Shown here: piece after piece, positions 1-5,374 of the stretch | How positions within the stretch are numbered: position 1 is the stretch's first letter | Layout: the number at the start of each line of letters is the position of its first letter | The notes under the pieces: generated by a model | Database searches by the model: none | Told to the model about the DNA's origin: nothing | The model's input: only the letters and a program-made list of their open reading frames with translations | Assembly: GCA_007127395.1 (NCBI GenBank) | Contig: SKZL01000032.1 | Location: 1-6,225 of the forward strand | Direction of reading: 5' to 3' | DNA from: Balneolaceae bacterium | Lineage (GTDB): Bacteria; Bacteroidota; Rhodothermia; Balneolales; Balneolaceae | Length of the DNA stretch: 6,225 nucleotides | Translations under genes and position numbers: made by a program

Positions 1-496
1 GATGAATCCATCACCAACAGGTGACTGGTTTGATGAAAATGACCCCGATGGTGCATCTAACCTGCAAATGCAGAGATATCTAAATAAAATCAGTGGTCCG
101 CTCCTGGACCGGATAGATCTGCATATCGATGTTGAAAAAGTAAGTTTTGGCGAATTATCCGGACGGGTTAAAGGTGAAAACTCTTTTGAAATTCGGAAAA
201 GAGTGGTTGCCGCACGCGAAATTCAAAGTCATCGGTTTACCGGTGTACAACAGGTCTATTGCAATGCGCAAATGAGTACCAAGATGGTCCGTCAAATCTG
301 TCAGCTTGATGAACCGGGCAGGAATATTCTGAAAAGGGCAATGAATGCACTTGGATTGTCGGCGCGAGCCTATGACAGGATTTTGAAGGTTTCCAGAACC
401 ATTGCCGATCTGGATTTTTCGGAAGAGATAAAGTCAAATCACATAGCCGAAGCGATTCAATATCGCTCACTGGATCGCGAGGGATGGTTAGGCTGA
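1..496 (+). CDS. comM: ComM/YifB family AAA+ ATPase, C-terminal part (5' end outside window)
   Basis: This is the C-terminal ~165 residues of a Mg-chelatase-like AAA+ protein of the ComM/YifB family. In naturally transformable bacteria ComM is a hexameric helicase that promotes branch migration during integration of incoming DNA. Visible family signatures are the NPSP block at the window start, the SGPLLDRIDLHIDV segment (about residues 31-44 of the visible part) and the C-terminal helical domain with KRAMNALGLSARAYDRILKVSRTIADL and the closing YRSLDR. The usual NPCPCG and following cysteines are replaced by NPSPTG and non-cysteine residues, a variant I associate with Bacteroidota and relatives. 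The ATPase motor and N-terminal domain lie to the left of the window, so the ATG at position 2 is internal. The stop at 494-496 lies inside a 32-bp repeat that recurs at 3108-3139. The family call is very secure; involvement in transformation here is not shown. Confidence 0.95.
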   Translation, partial: MNPSPTGDWFDENDPDGASNLQMQRYLNKISGPLLDRIDLHIDVEKVSFGELSGRVKGENSFEIRKRVVAAREIQSHRFTGVQQVYCNAQMSTKMVRQICQLDEPGRNILKRAMNALGLSARAYDRILKVSRTIADLDFSEEIKSNHIAEAIQYRSLDREGWLG

Positions 497-501
497 AATA
501 T
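470..501 (+). repeat. Left copy of 32-bp direct repeat (att-like site) covering the comM stop
   Basis: These 32 bases match 3108-3139 with one mismatch (478 C versus 3116 A). The 23 bases 479-501 are identical to 3117-3139. The repeat covers the last comM codons (DREGWLG and stop) and five bases beyond, then similarity ends abruptly. A short near-perfect direct repeat at the 3' end of a conserved gene, with a foreign-looking segment between the copies, is what site-specific integration leaves. The att role is an inference, as no recombinase is visible. Confidence 0.7.
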
Positions 502-507
502 CGTCCT

Positions 508-530
508 TTTAGTTAGGCAATCTAACTAAA
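508..530 (+). terminator. Weak AT-rich hairpin just after comM
   Basis: A perfect 9-bp inverted repeat (TTTAGTTAG at 508-516, CTAACTAAA at 522-530) with a 5-nt loop sits 12 nt past the comM stop. The stem has few G/C pairs and is followed by TTATATAA rather than a T run. It could end comM transcription inefficiently, or be a protein-binding site just inside the left end of the cassette. Confidence 0.35.
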
Positions 531-705
531 TTATATAACAAAGAATTTAAAATTTGATTTTTATAATATATAATTATATTACATATAGGCGTAAGTTATT
601 CAAGAAATGACATATTGAGCTTATCACTCATTTCCTTGTTGAGTTTTAAAATAATAGAGTAACTATTCACAAAACCATAGTGATTCATTAATTAAAAAGT
701 ATAAT
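531..705 (+). promoter_or_regulatory. AT-rich leader upstream of the protease gene
   Basis: This stretch is non-coding and very AT-rich, especially 541-595. It must hold the promoter of the protease gene unless that gene is read through from comM. A TTTG at 553-556 is followed by TA-rich sequence, as in Bacteroidota-type promoters, but no convincing TAnnTTTG element follows at the right distance. The promoter cannot be placed precisely. Confidence 0.25.
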
Positions 706-710
706 GGAGA
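706..710 (+). promoter_or_regulatory. Shine-Dalgarno GGAGA before the protease ATG
   Basis: GGAGA ends 6 nt before the ATG at 717 and supports that start. The out-of-frame ATG at 704-706 overlaps the site and is not used for this frame. Confidence 0.6.
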
Positions 711-716
711 AAAAAT

Positions 717-2123
717 ATGGAAAATTTGTTCAGGAGTTATTTAAAAATCACGAAAAATCAACCAAATAGGTTGTATTTAGTAATTATATCTACAATGTTC
801 TTATTATTAGGTTGTCAGGAATCAACCTTAACTACTCAAACCGATTTAAAATTTGATGAAAAGTTTCAAAGCAGTCCAGTGACTTATAATGAATTTATGC
901 AAAAGATAAATCGCCCTTTTTTATATCTTTCTGATGAGATTCCTGGTTTTGGAGGAATTTTTTTAGAAGATAAGGGAACTGTAATTGTAATTCGAGCTAA
1001 AAATATAGATAAATTGGATAAGGCTGATATTCAAAGTAAAATTAGAAACTATCTTGCTAAAGAATATCCAGTAGTTGGAAGTCATCTCGAGGGAGGAGTT
1101 CACGCCATGAGGGTACGCTTTGAAGCTGCAAATTTTGAATACATTCAATTAAAAAAGTGGCATGATCAATTTCTACCTATTATAATTAATCAGGATGGAG
1201 TATCATTTGTATCAATTTCGAATACAGATAATAAAATTCTTATTGGTGTTGAGGGAAATAAAAATAAAGATTCTTTGTTATCGATACTCAATAATAAGGG
1301 TGTTCCAGAACAAGCATTTAATGTATCCGTAACTGGTAAAGTACAGCTTGAGAGTCATACTTTAAGAGACTATGTAAGACCATTGGCAGGTGGTTTAGGG
1401 TGGGAATTAGAAACGGATAACTTTTTTGATATATTTGGATATGGAAGATGCACTTATGGATTTAATGCCATGCAGGGAGGTGTAAGTTATTGGGTAACAA
1501 ATTCGCACTGTACTGAGCAATTCTGGGCAGTTAATTCTTCAACAGACTACTACCAACACAGTAGTAGTGCTGGATCGCATATAGGTAATGAAGCTAAAGA
1601 TCCGTATGGATTTACAATACCAATGTTATGTTATAGCAATGCACCATGTAGGTGGAGTGATTCGGCTCTTATTCAACACAACTCGGGAGTATCTATTGAC
1701 TTTGGTAGAATTGTGCGAACTACTTTTTCCTCTGGCCCTGGGCAAGGGGCTGGTTCATTGGTAATTAATCATAATATACCCACATTTCATATTCATAGTA
1801 AGGCTAATAATGATATATACTTTGAGGGACTTTGGCTAAATAAGGTGGGGCAAAGAACTGGCTGGACTACAGGACAAATTAATGGTGCATGTGCTACGAT
1901 AAATAGCACTTATCAAGGTCAAAATTATCGGCTTCTTTGCCAAACACTAGCAACTTATACATCGGCAGGTGGAGATAGTGGCTCACCTGTTTTTAATAGA
2001 CCATATAATAATCAAAATCATGTTAGATTATATGGTATTCATTGGGGCAGAACTGGAAATTTGGCAATTTTTAGCAGAATTACTGGTGTTGAAAACGATT
2101 TAGGTGCTTTGACCGTTTACTAA
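717..2123 (+). CDS. Lipid-anchored trypsin-like (chymotrypsin-fold) serine protease with N-terminal prodomain-like region
   Basis: The 468-residue precursor has a basic N-terminus, a hydrophobic stretch (about 19-32) and the lipobox LLLGC with Cys33 as the predicted lipidated residue, so the mature protein should be membrane-tethered outside the cytoplasm. Residues ~65-210 look like the prodomain seen in secreted S1 peptidases (GFGGIFLEDKGTVIVI at ~77-92). RPLAGG at 221-226 precedes the catalytic domain. The triad is readable as His264 in VTNSHC, Asp315 in SDSAL and Ser421 in GGDSGSP. A GWTTG motif at 382-386 resembles the core of streptogrisin/alpha-lytic-type enzymes. Cysteine pairs 245/265, 305/311 and 392/408 are placed to form disulfides. 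The C-terminus is complete for a protease domain, with GIHWG at 440-444 as the post-serine strand. Substrate unknown. It lies 25 nt upstream of a putative inhibitor lipoprotein, suggesting co-transcription. The protease call is secure; finer specificity is not. Confidence 0.9.
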   Translation: MENLFRSYLKITKNQPNRLYLVIISTMFLLLGCQESTLTTQTDLKFDEKFQSSPVTYNEFMQKINRPFLYLSDEIPGFGGIFLEDKGTVIVIRAKNIDKLDKADIQSKIRNYLAKEYPVVGSHLEGGVHAMRVRFEAANFEYIQLKKWHDQFLPIIINQDGVSFVSISNTDNKILIGVEGNKNKDSLLSILNNKGVPEQAFNVSVTGKVQLESHTLRDYVRPLAGGLGWELETDNFFDIFGYGRCTYGFNAMQGGVSYWVTNSHCTEQFWAVNSSTDYYQHSSSAGSHIGNEAKDPYGFTIPMLCYSNAPCRWSDSALIQHNSGVSIDFGRIVRTTFSSGPGQGAGSLVINHNIPTFHIHSKANNDIYFEGLWLNKVGQRTGWTTGQINGACATINSTYQGQNYRLLCQTLATYTSAGGDSGSPVFNRPYNNQNHVRLYGIHWGRTGNLAIFSRITGVENDLGALTVY

Positions 2124-2148
2124 TTACATTTTAAAAAATTCTAAAGAC

Positions 2149-2706
2149 ATGAAATGCATATTAAAGTTCTCAAATATGGTTTGTATACTGCTATTATTAG
2201 GGTGTAATTTGAATAATACTGACCACTATCCTGAATGGGACGAATTAAATGAACCTCCGGAGAATATTCTTCAAATGTCGCTTGATGTTCCTCAATTCAT
2301 CACTTCGGAAAACTCAGTACTGTTTAAAATGGAAATCAAGAATGTAAGTGGGAAAGATCTTGAATTGGGTGTACTAAATAATCCTTTCTCAGATTCAATT
2401 AAAAACACTGGCGTCTTCGATTTTATTATTTCGGATTCTGATGGATCTCTTTACTGGAGCAAATTCTATAATAAGGCCCTTCATGATTTGCCGGCGATTG
2501 TCACATTGAACAAAGATGAATCCTTGGTCCTTGAATTAGAATGGGATCGAAAGGATATTTACAACAAGATCATCAAACCCGGGCGATATAATATAACAGG
2601 GTACTATTCAATTAGTGTTATCTCTGATCAATTAAATGGGATTAATATTCACGAAAACGAAGCTGGTTTTTATACGACACACCCTCAAGAGATATTCATT
2701 CAATAG
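2149..2706 (+). CDS. Small lipoprotein resembling BsuPI-type proteinase inhibitor domain
   Basis: The 185-residue precursor has a short signal peptide with lipobox LLLGC (Cys19), so it is predicted to be membrane-anchored. The rest alternates beta strands and loops. The order of motifs recalls the BsuPI family (intracellular proteinase inhibitor of Bacillus): a strand ending in N-x-S-G (FKMEIKNVSG at 59-68), then FDFIISDSDGSLYWS (90-104), then LNKDESLVLELEWD (120-133), and finally KPGRYNITGYYS (143-154), matching the family's FDF..D..G...W.S, L..GE....W and PG.Y pattern. Its position 25 nt after a serine protease gene, in the same cassette, fits an inhibitor or immunity role. The start at 2149 gives a normal lipoprotein signal, though only a weak purine-rich AAAGA precedes it. 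The lipoprotein call is strong; the inhibitor assignment rests on motif resemblance and context, and a generic Ig-like beta-sandwich is the alternative. Confidence 0.6.
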   Translation: MKCILKFSNMVCILLLLGCNLNNTDHYPEWDELNEPPENILQMSLDVPQFITSENSVLFKMEIKNVSGKDLELGVLNNPFSDSIKNTGVFDFIISDSDGSLYWSKFYNKALHDLPAIVTLNKDESLVLELEWDRKDIYNKIIKPGRYNITGYYSISVISDQLNGINIHENEAGFYTTHPQEIFIQ

Positions 2707-2722
2707 CGGTAATATCTTTTTT
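2687..2722 (+). terminator. Candidate intrinsic terminator of the protease/inhibitor unit
   Basis: AGATATT at 2690-2696 pairs with AATATCT at 2711-2717, and the stem can be extended outward by a G-U and two A-T pairs. The loop is 14 nt and six T residues run from 2717 to 2722. It overlaps the lipoprotein stop codon. The stem is AT-rich, so it is only a moderate candidate. Confidence 0.4.
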
Positions 2723-2923
2723 GTTTGAATGTATATCACTCCATTTACAAGCAATTCTCAAATAGAAATATTTAGGGATAGAAATGGTATGTATTTGCAC
2801 ATTCGAATAACTTTAGTTCTAAGTGTAATTATTTCTACTATGGATGAATAATTTTCACCACATAGATACAGGTCACTTAGTAACCGACAATTATACACGC
2901 TAAAGGGAATAAATAACTCTTAT
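2707..2923. other. Gene-free stretch, possibly very degraded comM sequence
   Basis: No coding frame, RNA gene or repeat is visible here. From ~2771 one frame, the same as in the clear comM relic downstream, shows faint resemblance to the ComM SGPLLDRIDLHI segment and then to HRF...STK, with an in-frame stop and a shorter spacing (43 codons versus 52). It may be older comM debris, but this cannot be settled by eye. Confidence 0.35.
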
Positions 2924-3134
2924 AGTACCAAGATGGTTCACAGAATCTGTCAGATTTATGAGCCAACTAGAAAGAATCTGAAACGTGCGTATGTATGCTC
3001 TTGGATTATCAGCACATGACATTGAAAGTATTCTCAAAGTAATTGGAACGAAAGTGAATTTAGACAGACTTTATCAAATTTTAATAGAAGTGACAAAATA
3101 CCGTTTGCTGGATCGAGAGGGATGGTTAGGCTGA
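2924..3134 (+). pseudogene. Decayed second copy of the comM 3' end
   Basis: From AGTACCAAGATGGT at 2924 the sequence parallels 275-496 of comM. In frame it reads STKMVHRICQIYEPTRKNLKRA, with 15 of 22 residues identical to comM. An extra T at 2990 shifts the frame, after which MYALGLSA.....ILKV continues with 11 of 17 identical, and then DREGWLG and a TGA at 3132-3134. About four codons are missing relative to comM between 3050 and 3100. Without correction the frame stops soon after the extra base. Homology may start further upstream: at 2771-2803, in the same frame, FRDRNGMYLHI echoes LLDRIDLHI of comM, with an in-frame TAA before 2850. That extension is tentative. The final 32 bp are almost identical to comM while the rest has diverged, so this is not a fresh duplication. 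No function is expected. Confidence 0.8.
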
Positions 3135-3139
3135 AATAT
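3108..3139 (+). repeat. Right copy of 32-bp direct repeat (att-like site)
   Basis: It matches 470-501 at 31 of 32 bases. On the + strand it carries the dead comM tail. On the - strand its part from 3126 onward encodes the last residues and stop of the SDR gene (ISA and TAA). Bases 3108-3125 lie outside the SDR frame yet are as well conserved as the rest. SDR coding constraint alone therefore does not explain the identity. Confidence 0.7.
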
Positions 3140-3863
3140 TGAGGCGATCCAATACCCAGTTAGGGGTCATTTTAATGAGCCAGGCGATGAGTCTCCAGCG
3201 TCGTGTGATATAGGAATAGGATTTTCTTTTTTCGATGTCATATAGCATCTGCCTGACCGCCTTGTCTGTCTTTCCTACCCAAAACATGCCGGGCTTGCCG
3301 TCTGTGATTTCACTTTCGACAAATCCCGGTTTAACATCTGTTATGGTGATGTCAAAATTGTCAGAAGCGTTGGATCTCTGACGGTAAGCTTGCATATAAT
3401 TGGATATAAATGCCTTGGATGCACTGTAAGGTGCTGCGCGGGAGGAACCAAAAAGTGATGCAATTGATGAGACTCCCACTATTTGTCCGCTTCTCTGAGT
3501 CCGGAAGTATTGAAAAGCATCCACAAAAAGGTTGACAAACCCTTTTACGTTGACGTCAATGACCATCTGTTCCATCTCATTGATGGAGTTAGATGGATAG
3601 TTAGAGATTCCGGAATTGAGTACGATGATATCCATACCACCCATCTCCTCAATTAAATCGTGCAGCTCCCTTGAAGCTTCGTCGAAAATTGTGACATCCA
3701 TTTTTCTGAAGAAGAAGGAGTCACCAAGTTCCTGTCTGAGTGACTCAAGCCGGTCGGTTCTTCTGCCTGTGCCTCCGACCAGATACCCTTTATCAACAGC
3801 CTGCCGGGCCAACGACTCCCCGATACCGGAAGTCGCACCAATAATAATCATTCGCTTAACCAC
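3126..3863 (-). CDS. Short-chain dehydrogenase/reductase (classical SDR)
   Basis: This 245-residue Rossmann-fold oxidoreductase has the usual length for classical SDRs. The cofactor motif is GATSGIG (9-15), and the two arginines in TGRR (32-35) suggest NADP(H). Further landmarks are Asp56 in MDVT, an NSG variant of the NAG motif (83-85), Asn105 in VNVKG, and the catalytic Ser133, Tyr146 and Lys150 (SS.....YSASK). A VKPGFVESE segment (177-185) follows. The C-terminal ~30 residues are basic and hydrophobic (RRWRLIAWLIKMTPNWVLDRL), which may allow membrane association. The substrate cannot be inferred. The longest start is GTG at 3861-3863; an ATG four codons in (3849-3851) also keeps the whole fold, and neither has a clear ribosome site. 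The gene starts 8 nt after the DUF6580-like gene, so the two are probably co-transcribed. Its last codons lie in the right repeat, and no terminator is seen beyond. Confidence 0.92.
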   Translation of the reverse strand: MVKRMIIIGATSGIGESLARQAVDKGYLVGGTGRRTDRLESLRQELGDSFFFRKMDVTIFDEASRELHDLIEEMGGMDIIVLNSGISNYPSNSINEMEQMVIDVNVKGFVNLFVDAFQYFRTQRSGQIVGVSSIASLFGSSRAAPYSASKAFISNYMQAYRQRSNASDNFDITITDVKPGFVESEITDGKPGMFWVGKTDKAVRQMLYDIEKRKSYSYITRRWRLIAWLIKMTPNWVLDRLNISA

Positions 3864-3871
3864 AGGTCGGA

Positions 3872-4441
3872 TTATTCACCGGATTTCAGATGAACAGCTT
3901 GTAGTTCCGGATAGGAGCTTTTTAGCCATTCATATGCGCCAAACAGTATAGCGGAATAGATTACGTTACCTGCCAGTGTATTGTGGAAAAAGGGTATTGC
4001 CGCAGTGTAACACATGATGAGGCCTTCCCAGGTTGGTGGATAGAGGGGGCTTGTTAGCCAGACACCAAAATTACTGACAATAAAAAAGATGAGAGCAGCT
4101 CCTACAGCACCTCCCAAAACTCTGCCGATCGATATTTTTTTCAAAATCACGAAACCTAAAACAACAGTGAGTGCAATGCTTCCATAAAGGTACCAGAAAC
4201 CACCTGTAAACCAGGCAAAACCATCATAATAAGCACTGTAAACATAATTATTTAGAAGGAGGTCGCTGAGCCAAAGTGCCAGAATCGGTACTATTAAAGC
4301 CCACTTTTTATCCGCAAAGTAAGCTGCCCCAAAAAGGGCGATCGCACCTATTGGAGTAAAATTGTAGGCATGTGGAAGCAGGCGTGATAATGCAGCAAAC
4401 AGAATAAATCCCGTTATAATATAGATCGATTTTCTTTTCAT
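3872..4441 (-). CDS. DUF6580-like multi-pass membrane protein of unknown function
   Basis: With the start at 4439-4441 this is a 189-residue, mostly hydrophobic protein with about six predicted membrane segments (roughly 6-21, 30-43, 47-63, 82-100, 108-128 and 156-172). The pattern LSRLLPHAYNFTPIGAIALF (18-37), the SD after WL in segment 3 (59-60), SNFGVWL (123-129), the CYTAAIPFF block (144-152) and the following NTLAGNVIY match a family I recognise as DUF6580, common in Bacteroidota and described as a putative transport protein. Its shape resembles small substrate-binding membrane subunits of transporters, but no ATPase partner is nearby and no substrate can be named. The frame is open 17 codons further upstream. 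I chose the internal ATG because AAGGGA lies 9 nt before it and the extra residues are not family-like. It heads a two-gene unit with the SDR gene. Confidence 0.8.
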   Translation of the reverse strand: MKRKSIYIITGFILFAALSRLLPHAYNFTPIGAIALFGAAYFADKKWALIVPILALWLSDLLLNNYVYSAYYDGFAWFTGGFWYLYGSIALTVVLGFVILKKISIGRVLGGAVGAALIFFIVSNFGVWLTSPLYPPTWEGLIMCYTAAIPFFHNTLAGNVIYSAILFGAYEWLKSSYPELQAVHLKSGE

Positions 4442-4450
4442 AGTGATAAT

Positions 4451-4456
4451 TCCCTT
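4451..4456 (-). promoter_or_regulatory. Shine-Dalgarno AAGGGA that sets the DUF6580-like start
   Basis: Read on the minus strand, AAGGGA ends 9 nt before the ATG at 4439-4441. The longer in-frame start at 4490-4492 has no comparable site, so the shorter 189-residue protein is preferred. Confidence 0.6.
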
Positions 4457-4518
4457 AGCGTTTATGCGCTTAATATAAGAGATGATTAGCAAAAGTGTGA
4501 GAGAGAAAATGGAGTTTC

Positions 4519-4555
4519 TTAAAATAAAAAAAGCCGTGACTTTTGATCACGGCTT
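4519..4555 (-). terminator. Strong intrinsic terminator downstream of yceI
   Basis: A 9-bp GC-containing stem (AAGCCGTGA at 4531-4539 pairing with TCACGGCTT at 4547-4555) with a 7-nt loop is followed on the minus strand by TTTTTATTTT (complement of 4521-4530). It begins about 20 nt past the yceI stop. It should separate yceI transcription from the DUF6580/SDR unit, which then needs its own promoter within 4442-4530. Confidence 0.85.
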
Positions 4556-4575
4556 ATCAAAAAGTTTTCTGTAGT

Positions 4576-5196
4576 CTATTCAGAAGCAAGAAGCTCCAGA
4601 TTGAGTTTGATGTTCACACGGTCACCGACCACAGCTGTTGCAGCCCAATCGCCTACACCAACACCATAATCTGTGCGCATCAGTGCAGCTTCAGCTACAA
4701 TACCAGCAACCTTGGTGTTCTCTCTCATTGGATGGTCCATAACACCTAAAAGTTCAAATGGCAGTTCGAATGAGTGCGTGACATCCCTGATTGTTAACTC
4801 ACCTTTGGCTACAAAACGATTATCACCTGCATGCTCAATTGAATTGCTTACAAATCTGATATTTGGCCAAACAGAGGTATTGAAAAAATCTTCTGACCTG
4901 AGATGATTATCTCTTCGGTCATTTCTTGTGTTTACGCTTTCAACCGGAATAGTTACATCGATATGGCTGCCATTCAGGTTCTCAGGGTCAAAATGGACAG
5001 TTGCTTCATAGTCATTAAAGTTGCCATCAACCGGTGTAAAGAAGTGATTGATCGTGAAATTTACAGCACTATGTGCTTTATCTACCGTCCAGGCTGTAGC
5101 AGTATCCGTGTCGTTATTGTTCGAGGCAAAGAGAGTTGATACTGAAAATAAAAGAATAGTAAATATTGTAGTTATTAAATAGTTAAAGCGATTCAT
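4576..5196 (-). CDS. Secreted YceI-family lipocalin-like protein
   Basis: The 206-residue precursor has a cleavable signal peptide (hydrophobic ~6-23, likely cut after LFA at 22-24), so the mature ~182-residue protein should be periplasmic or secreted. The YceI domain fills the rest: WTVDKAHSAVNFTINHF (36-52), DGNFNDYEATVHFDPENL (57-74), IDVTIPVESVNTRNDRRDNHL (79-99), FFN....P.IRFVS (104-117), GELTIRDVTH (132-141) and the final VNIKLNLELLA strand. YceI proteins form an extended beta-barrel that binds isoprenoid chains such as ubiquinone-type lipids in characterised members; the ligand here is unknown. No cytochrome b561 partner, a common neighbour, is present. It is followed by a strong terminator and preceded by 178 nt without a gene, so it is probably a single-gene transcript. 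The start lacks a clear Shine-Dalgarno, but the signal peptide fixes it well. Confidence 0.93.
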   Translation of the reverse strand: MNRFNYLITTIFTILLFSVSTLFASNNNDTDTATAWTVDKAHSAVNFTINHFFTPVDGNFNDYEATVHFDPENLNGSHIDVTIPVESVNTRNDRRDNHLRSEDFFNTSVWPNIRFVSNSIEHAGDNRFVAKGELTIRDVTHSFELPFELLGVMDHPMRENTKVAGIVAEAALMRTDYGVGVGDWAATAVVGDRVNIKLNLELLASE

Positions 5197-5211
5197 TGAA
5201 TTTTGTGTTAA

Positions 5212-5243
5212 TAGTTATTGTTATGATTTGTTTTAATGTCAAA
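5212..5243 (-). promoter_or_regulatory. Candidate yceI promoter
   Basis: On the minus strand TTTGACA (complement of 5237-5243) is followed, 19 nt later, by TAACTA (complement of 5212-5217). The first element fits both a sigma-70 -35 and the TTTG box of Bacteroidota promoters. The spacing is a little long and the implied leader before the ATG at 5196 is very short, so this is only a candidate. Confidence 0.3.
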
Positions 5244-5326
5244 TGAATTTCTAAACGGGATCGTTCCGCACTTTATTATTTATTTGAAACCGGATTGAGT
5301 TAAAAGGAGGGATGAAATCAGAGAGT

Positions 5327-5345
5327 AAAATCCGAATGGGATTTT
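5327..5345 (-). terminator. Weak hairpin downstream of the YihY-family gene
   Basis: AAAATCC at 5327-5333 pairs perfectly with GGATTTT at 5339-5345 around a 5-nt loop, about 30 nt past the YihY-family stop. The symmetric A/T arms would give a stem with its T residues in the stem itself rather than after it, so termination strength is doubtful. Confidence 0.3.
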
Positions 5346-5374
5346 TTAAAACAGACAGCCTGCTCTTCAGTCGA

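Larger units (their letters stand above)
502..3139. mobile_element. Putative ~2.6-kb integrated cassette at the comM 3' end (no recombinase)
   Basis: The segment lies between two near-identical 32-bp repeats. It separates comM from the SDR gene, whose own 3' end lies inside the right repeat. It is visibly AT-richer than its surroundings: positions 1201-1260 hold 15 G/C of 60, against 29 of 60 at 361-420 in comM. It carries a lipoprotein protease, a putative inhibitor lipoprotein and a decayed comM 3' fragment. No integrase, transposase or terminal inverted repeats were seen, so it would be a non-autonomous or decayed element, or one mobilised in trans. An old tandem duplication of the comM tail with captured genes is the main alternative. 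The exact crossover could lie anywhere in the 23-bp identical core. Confidence 0.55.

Noticed and set aside
237..1148. Minus-strand frames inside comM (237-470) and inside the protease gene (963-1148)
   Set aside because: Both sit within strong plus-strand genes and show no family features.
502..3139. Insertion sequence or transposon origin of the inserted segment
   Set aside because: No transposase frame, no terminal inverted repeats and no short target-site duplication were seen. The 32-bp repeat at gene ends fits site-specific integration better.
3616..3951. Frames on both strands overlapping the SDR gene (for example 3616-3951 plus, 3653-3841 minus)
   Set aside because: They lie within a complete SDR coding frame with all family motifs, and their translations are low-complexity or unfamiliar.
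4442..4492. Longer N-terminus for the DUF6580-like protein starting at 4492
   Set aside because: The extra 17 residues are not family-like and lack a ribosome site, whereas the internal ATG has AAGGGA at good spacing.
4543..5139. Three plus-strand frames antisense to yceI
   Set aside because: They are fully explained as the complement of a conserved secreted protein gene and carry no domain or ribosome-site evidence.
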